In this document: positions 24,130 through 25,208 of the stretch, piece after piece
Layout: the number at the start of each line of letters is the position of its first letter
Position numbering within the stretch: the stretch's first letter is position 1
Assembly: GCA_011064905.1 (NCBI GenBank)
Contig: JAAKFW010000001.1
Coordinates: 1-25,208 of the forward strand
DNA: 25,208 nt
Direction of reading: 5' to 3'
DNA from: Candidatus Anoxychlamydiales bacterium
GTDB taxonomy: Bacteria > Chlamydiota > Chlamydiia > Chlamydiales > SM23-39
The notes under the pieces: model-generated
Databases searched by the model: none
Told to the model about the DNA's origin: nothing
Seen by the model: the letters and a program-made list of their open reading frames with translations, nothing else
Made by a program: the position numbers and the translations under genes

Positions 24130-25033
24130 TATTTTCCTCATTTAATTTTATATTTTTATTTTGAGTTAGTTCAAGAAGCTTTGCATCTAAAAATTCTATA
24201 GAATCTTTAGAATTTTTCAAAAGCCATTTTTTTAGATATGTAGTGTAATGAGTAGCTTCTTCTTTTAGTTTTTCTTCATTAAAATCATTTTTAATAATAA
24301 ATCTACCAATATCTATTTCTACAACTCTATCATCTATAACACCCAGATTTTGAATAACATGTCTATCTTTATTTAGAAGGTTTTTAGAATATATCGATTG
24401 TAGATTATCAAAAAATGAACTTAAAAGAGTTTCAATGGTTTTTTTATCCTTTTTAGCATTTAAAAGAGCTTTCTTAAAAGGAAAAGCTTTTTTTTGAAGA
24501 ACAAAACCAACCTCATTGAGATCCACTAAATGAGTGTTTTTAAATTTATCTTCTATTTTAAATTTTCTATTTAAATCGTTAGTTTTATTTAAATGCACAT
24601 AAATAGTTGCTGTTTCATCTTTTAGTTTTTCATAAGCTAATTTATAGCTGTTCATAGACTCATAATATAAATCATCTTTTTCATCTTGAATTTTTGTTGT
24701 ATATTTTTTTGCTATTTCAAATGAACTAATCAAATTACAAAAAATTGATTGTCTATATCGATGAAATCTAAAAAGTTTTAAAACATATCTATTATCATCA
24801 CTTACAAATACAAAGGATTGTCTACCCTTACTTAAAAACCTGTATTTTTGGTTTAAAATTTCTCCTAAATCTTTATTTTCTAAGACATTGATCTCAAAGC
24901 GATTCAAAAAAAGCTCTTTTGGCTCAATTTTATCCAATCTAAAGCTAGAGCTATAAAAGACCCAAGCCTTTGAAAAAACAGCTACTAAAACTAGCAAAGA
25001 AATGATTTTTAGAGGTATTTTTAAAAATTTCAT
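24119..25033 (-). CDS. Membrane-anchored kinase-like hypothetical protein, copy 1
   Basis: 304 residues with an N-terminal membrane helix (about 7-27). The same landmarks as copy 2: FLSKGRQSFVFVSDD (67-80, Gly-loop-like), RYVLKLF with Lys86, VGFVLQKK (175-182), and QNLGVIDDRVVEIDIGRF with Asn229 and Asp241 as candidate metal ligands; Asp223 six residues before Asn229 might be the catalytic base. A helical ending (260-295) follows. If the helix is a signal anchor, the domain would lie outside the cytoplasm, unusual for an ATP-dependent kinase. It is the first gene of a two-gene operon with a tandem TATAAT promoter region upstream. Confidence 0.75.
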   Translation of the reverse strand: MKFLKIPLKIISLLVLVAVFSKAWVFYSSSFRLDKIEPKELFLNRFEINVLENKDLGEILNQKYRFLSKGRQSFVFVSDDNRYVLKLFRFHRYRQSIFCNLISSFEIAKKYTTKIQDEKDDLYYESMNSYKLAYEKLKDETATIYVHLNKTNDLNRKFKIEDKFKNTHLVDLNEVGFVLQKKAFPFKKALLNAKKDKKTIETLLSSFFDNLQSIYSKNLLNKDRHVIQNLGVIDDRVVEIDIGRFIIKNDFNEEKLKEEATHYTTYLKKWLLKNSKDSIEFLDAKLLELTQNKNIKLNEENNAS

Positions 25034-25052
25034 TTTTACTATTTTTATAGAG

Positions 25053-25087
25053 ATTATATATTATATATTATATATTATAAATTATAA
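25053..25087 (-). promoter_or_regulatory. Tandem TATAAT array before the kinase-like operon
   Basis: Five consecutive 7-base units (ATTATAT x3, ATTATAA x2 on the plus strand). Read on the minus strand, each unit supplies a TATAAT, the consensus -10 box, ending about 20 bases before the start codon at 25033. At least the box nearest the gene is well placed for transcription initiation. Slippage would change the number of -10 boxes. Confidence 0.5.
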
Positions 25088-25152
25088 CTGATAGCCTATT
25101 TATATTTATAGAGGCAATTGCGAAGCACCTAATTTTTCAAAATATTTATAAC

Positions 25153-25206
25153 TTATCTTTCCCAAAAAACTGTTTCAAATAATTTTTTATCAATAATTTT
25201 TAATTT
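25153..25206 (-). CDS. Possible C-terminus of a further minus-strand gene (partial)
   Basis: From the right edge, one minus-strand frame reads 17 codons with plausible composition (ending in FETVFWER) and stops at TAA 25155-25153. It may be the end of a gene lying beyond the window. The stretch is too short to be sure. Confidence 0.3.
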   Translation of the reverse strand, partial: KLKIIDKKLFETVFWER

Positions 25207-25208
25207 CC

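Noticed and set aside
1..25208. CRISPR array, tRNA, rRNA or insertion sequence
   Set aside because: No spaced direct repeats with unique spacers, no recognisable tRNA or rRNA segment, and no transposase-like protein or inverted-repeat-bounded unit was seen by eye.

Overview
The window is about 25 kb of AT-rich bacterial DNA (roughly 30 % G+C by eye) with compact housekeeping clusters separated by single genes that resemble host-interaction proteins. The gene set (an MlaE-MlaF-MCE lipid transport operon, an orphan OppA-like lipoprotein, tail-anchored low-complexity proteins, a RING/U-box-like protein and a protein ending in a possible prenylation box) best suits a Chlamydia-related intracellular bacterium (Chlamydiota). 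That placement is inferred from gene style only: no rRNA or universal marker gene lies in the window, and another intracellular lineage is possible.

Layout. 1-540: the end of an unknown gene and a small 144-residue protein behind a strong ribosome binding site. 617-3396: mlaE-mlaF-MCE operon, facing a 719-residue unknown protein (3383-5542, minus) with a 14-base tail-to-tail overlap. 5928-9205: first accessory island: two tail-end membrane proteins (5928, 6578), a strong terminator, a tandem pair of four-helix membrane proteins on the minus strand (7350-8107), another tail-anchored protein (8293-9009) and a small ORF broken by one in-frame stop (9011-9205). 9324-12946: OppA-like lipoprotein overlapping a 679-residue unknown protein. 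12943-14478: 14-helix MFS exporter on the minus strand. 14518-15876: two divergent exported proteins.

16021-17895: second accessory island: a paralogue of the 8293 protein that ends in a Cys-rich CaaX-like tail, then a RING-like, coiled-coil, tail-anchored protein. 17965-19219: a sugar kinase of the ROK family and a stand-alone type II phosphomannose isomerase, one base apart, a small sugar-phosphate operon. 19235-20143: YihY/BrkB membrane protein. 20481-23159: third accessory island: a protein with a decayed endonuclease/exonuclease/phosphatase fold plus five acidic repeats and a C-terminal membrane helix, and a protein made of two copies of a novel-looking helical domain. 23224-25033: two overlapping paralogous membrane-anchored proteins with protein-kinase-like motifs, preceded by a tandem array of TATAAT boxes. 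A possible C-terminus of a further minus-strand gene sits at the right edge.

The most interesting signal is the set of scattered probable effectors. Three of them (6578, 8293, 16021) share a common core followed by different C-terminal membrane-targeting devices, and others combine eukaryotic-like domains with a C-terminal membrane anchor. No secretion assay or search could be run, so effector roles are inferred.
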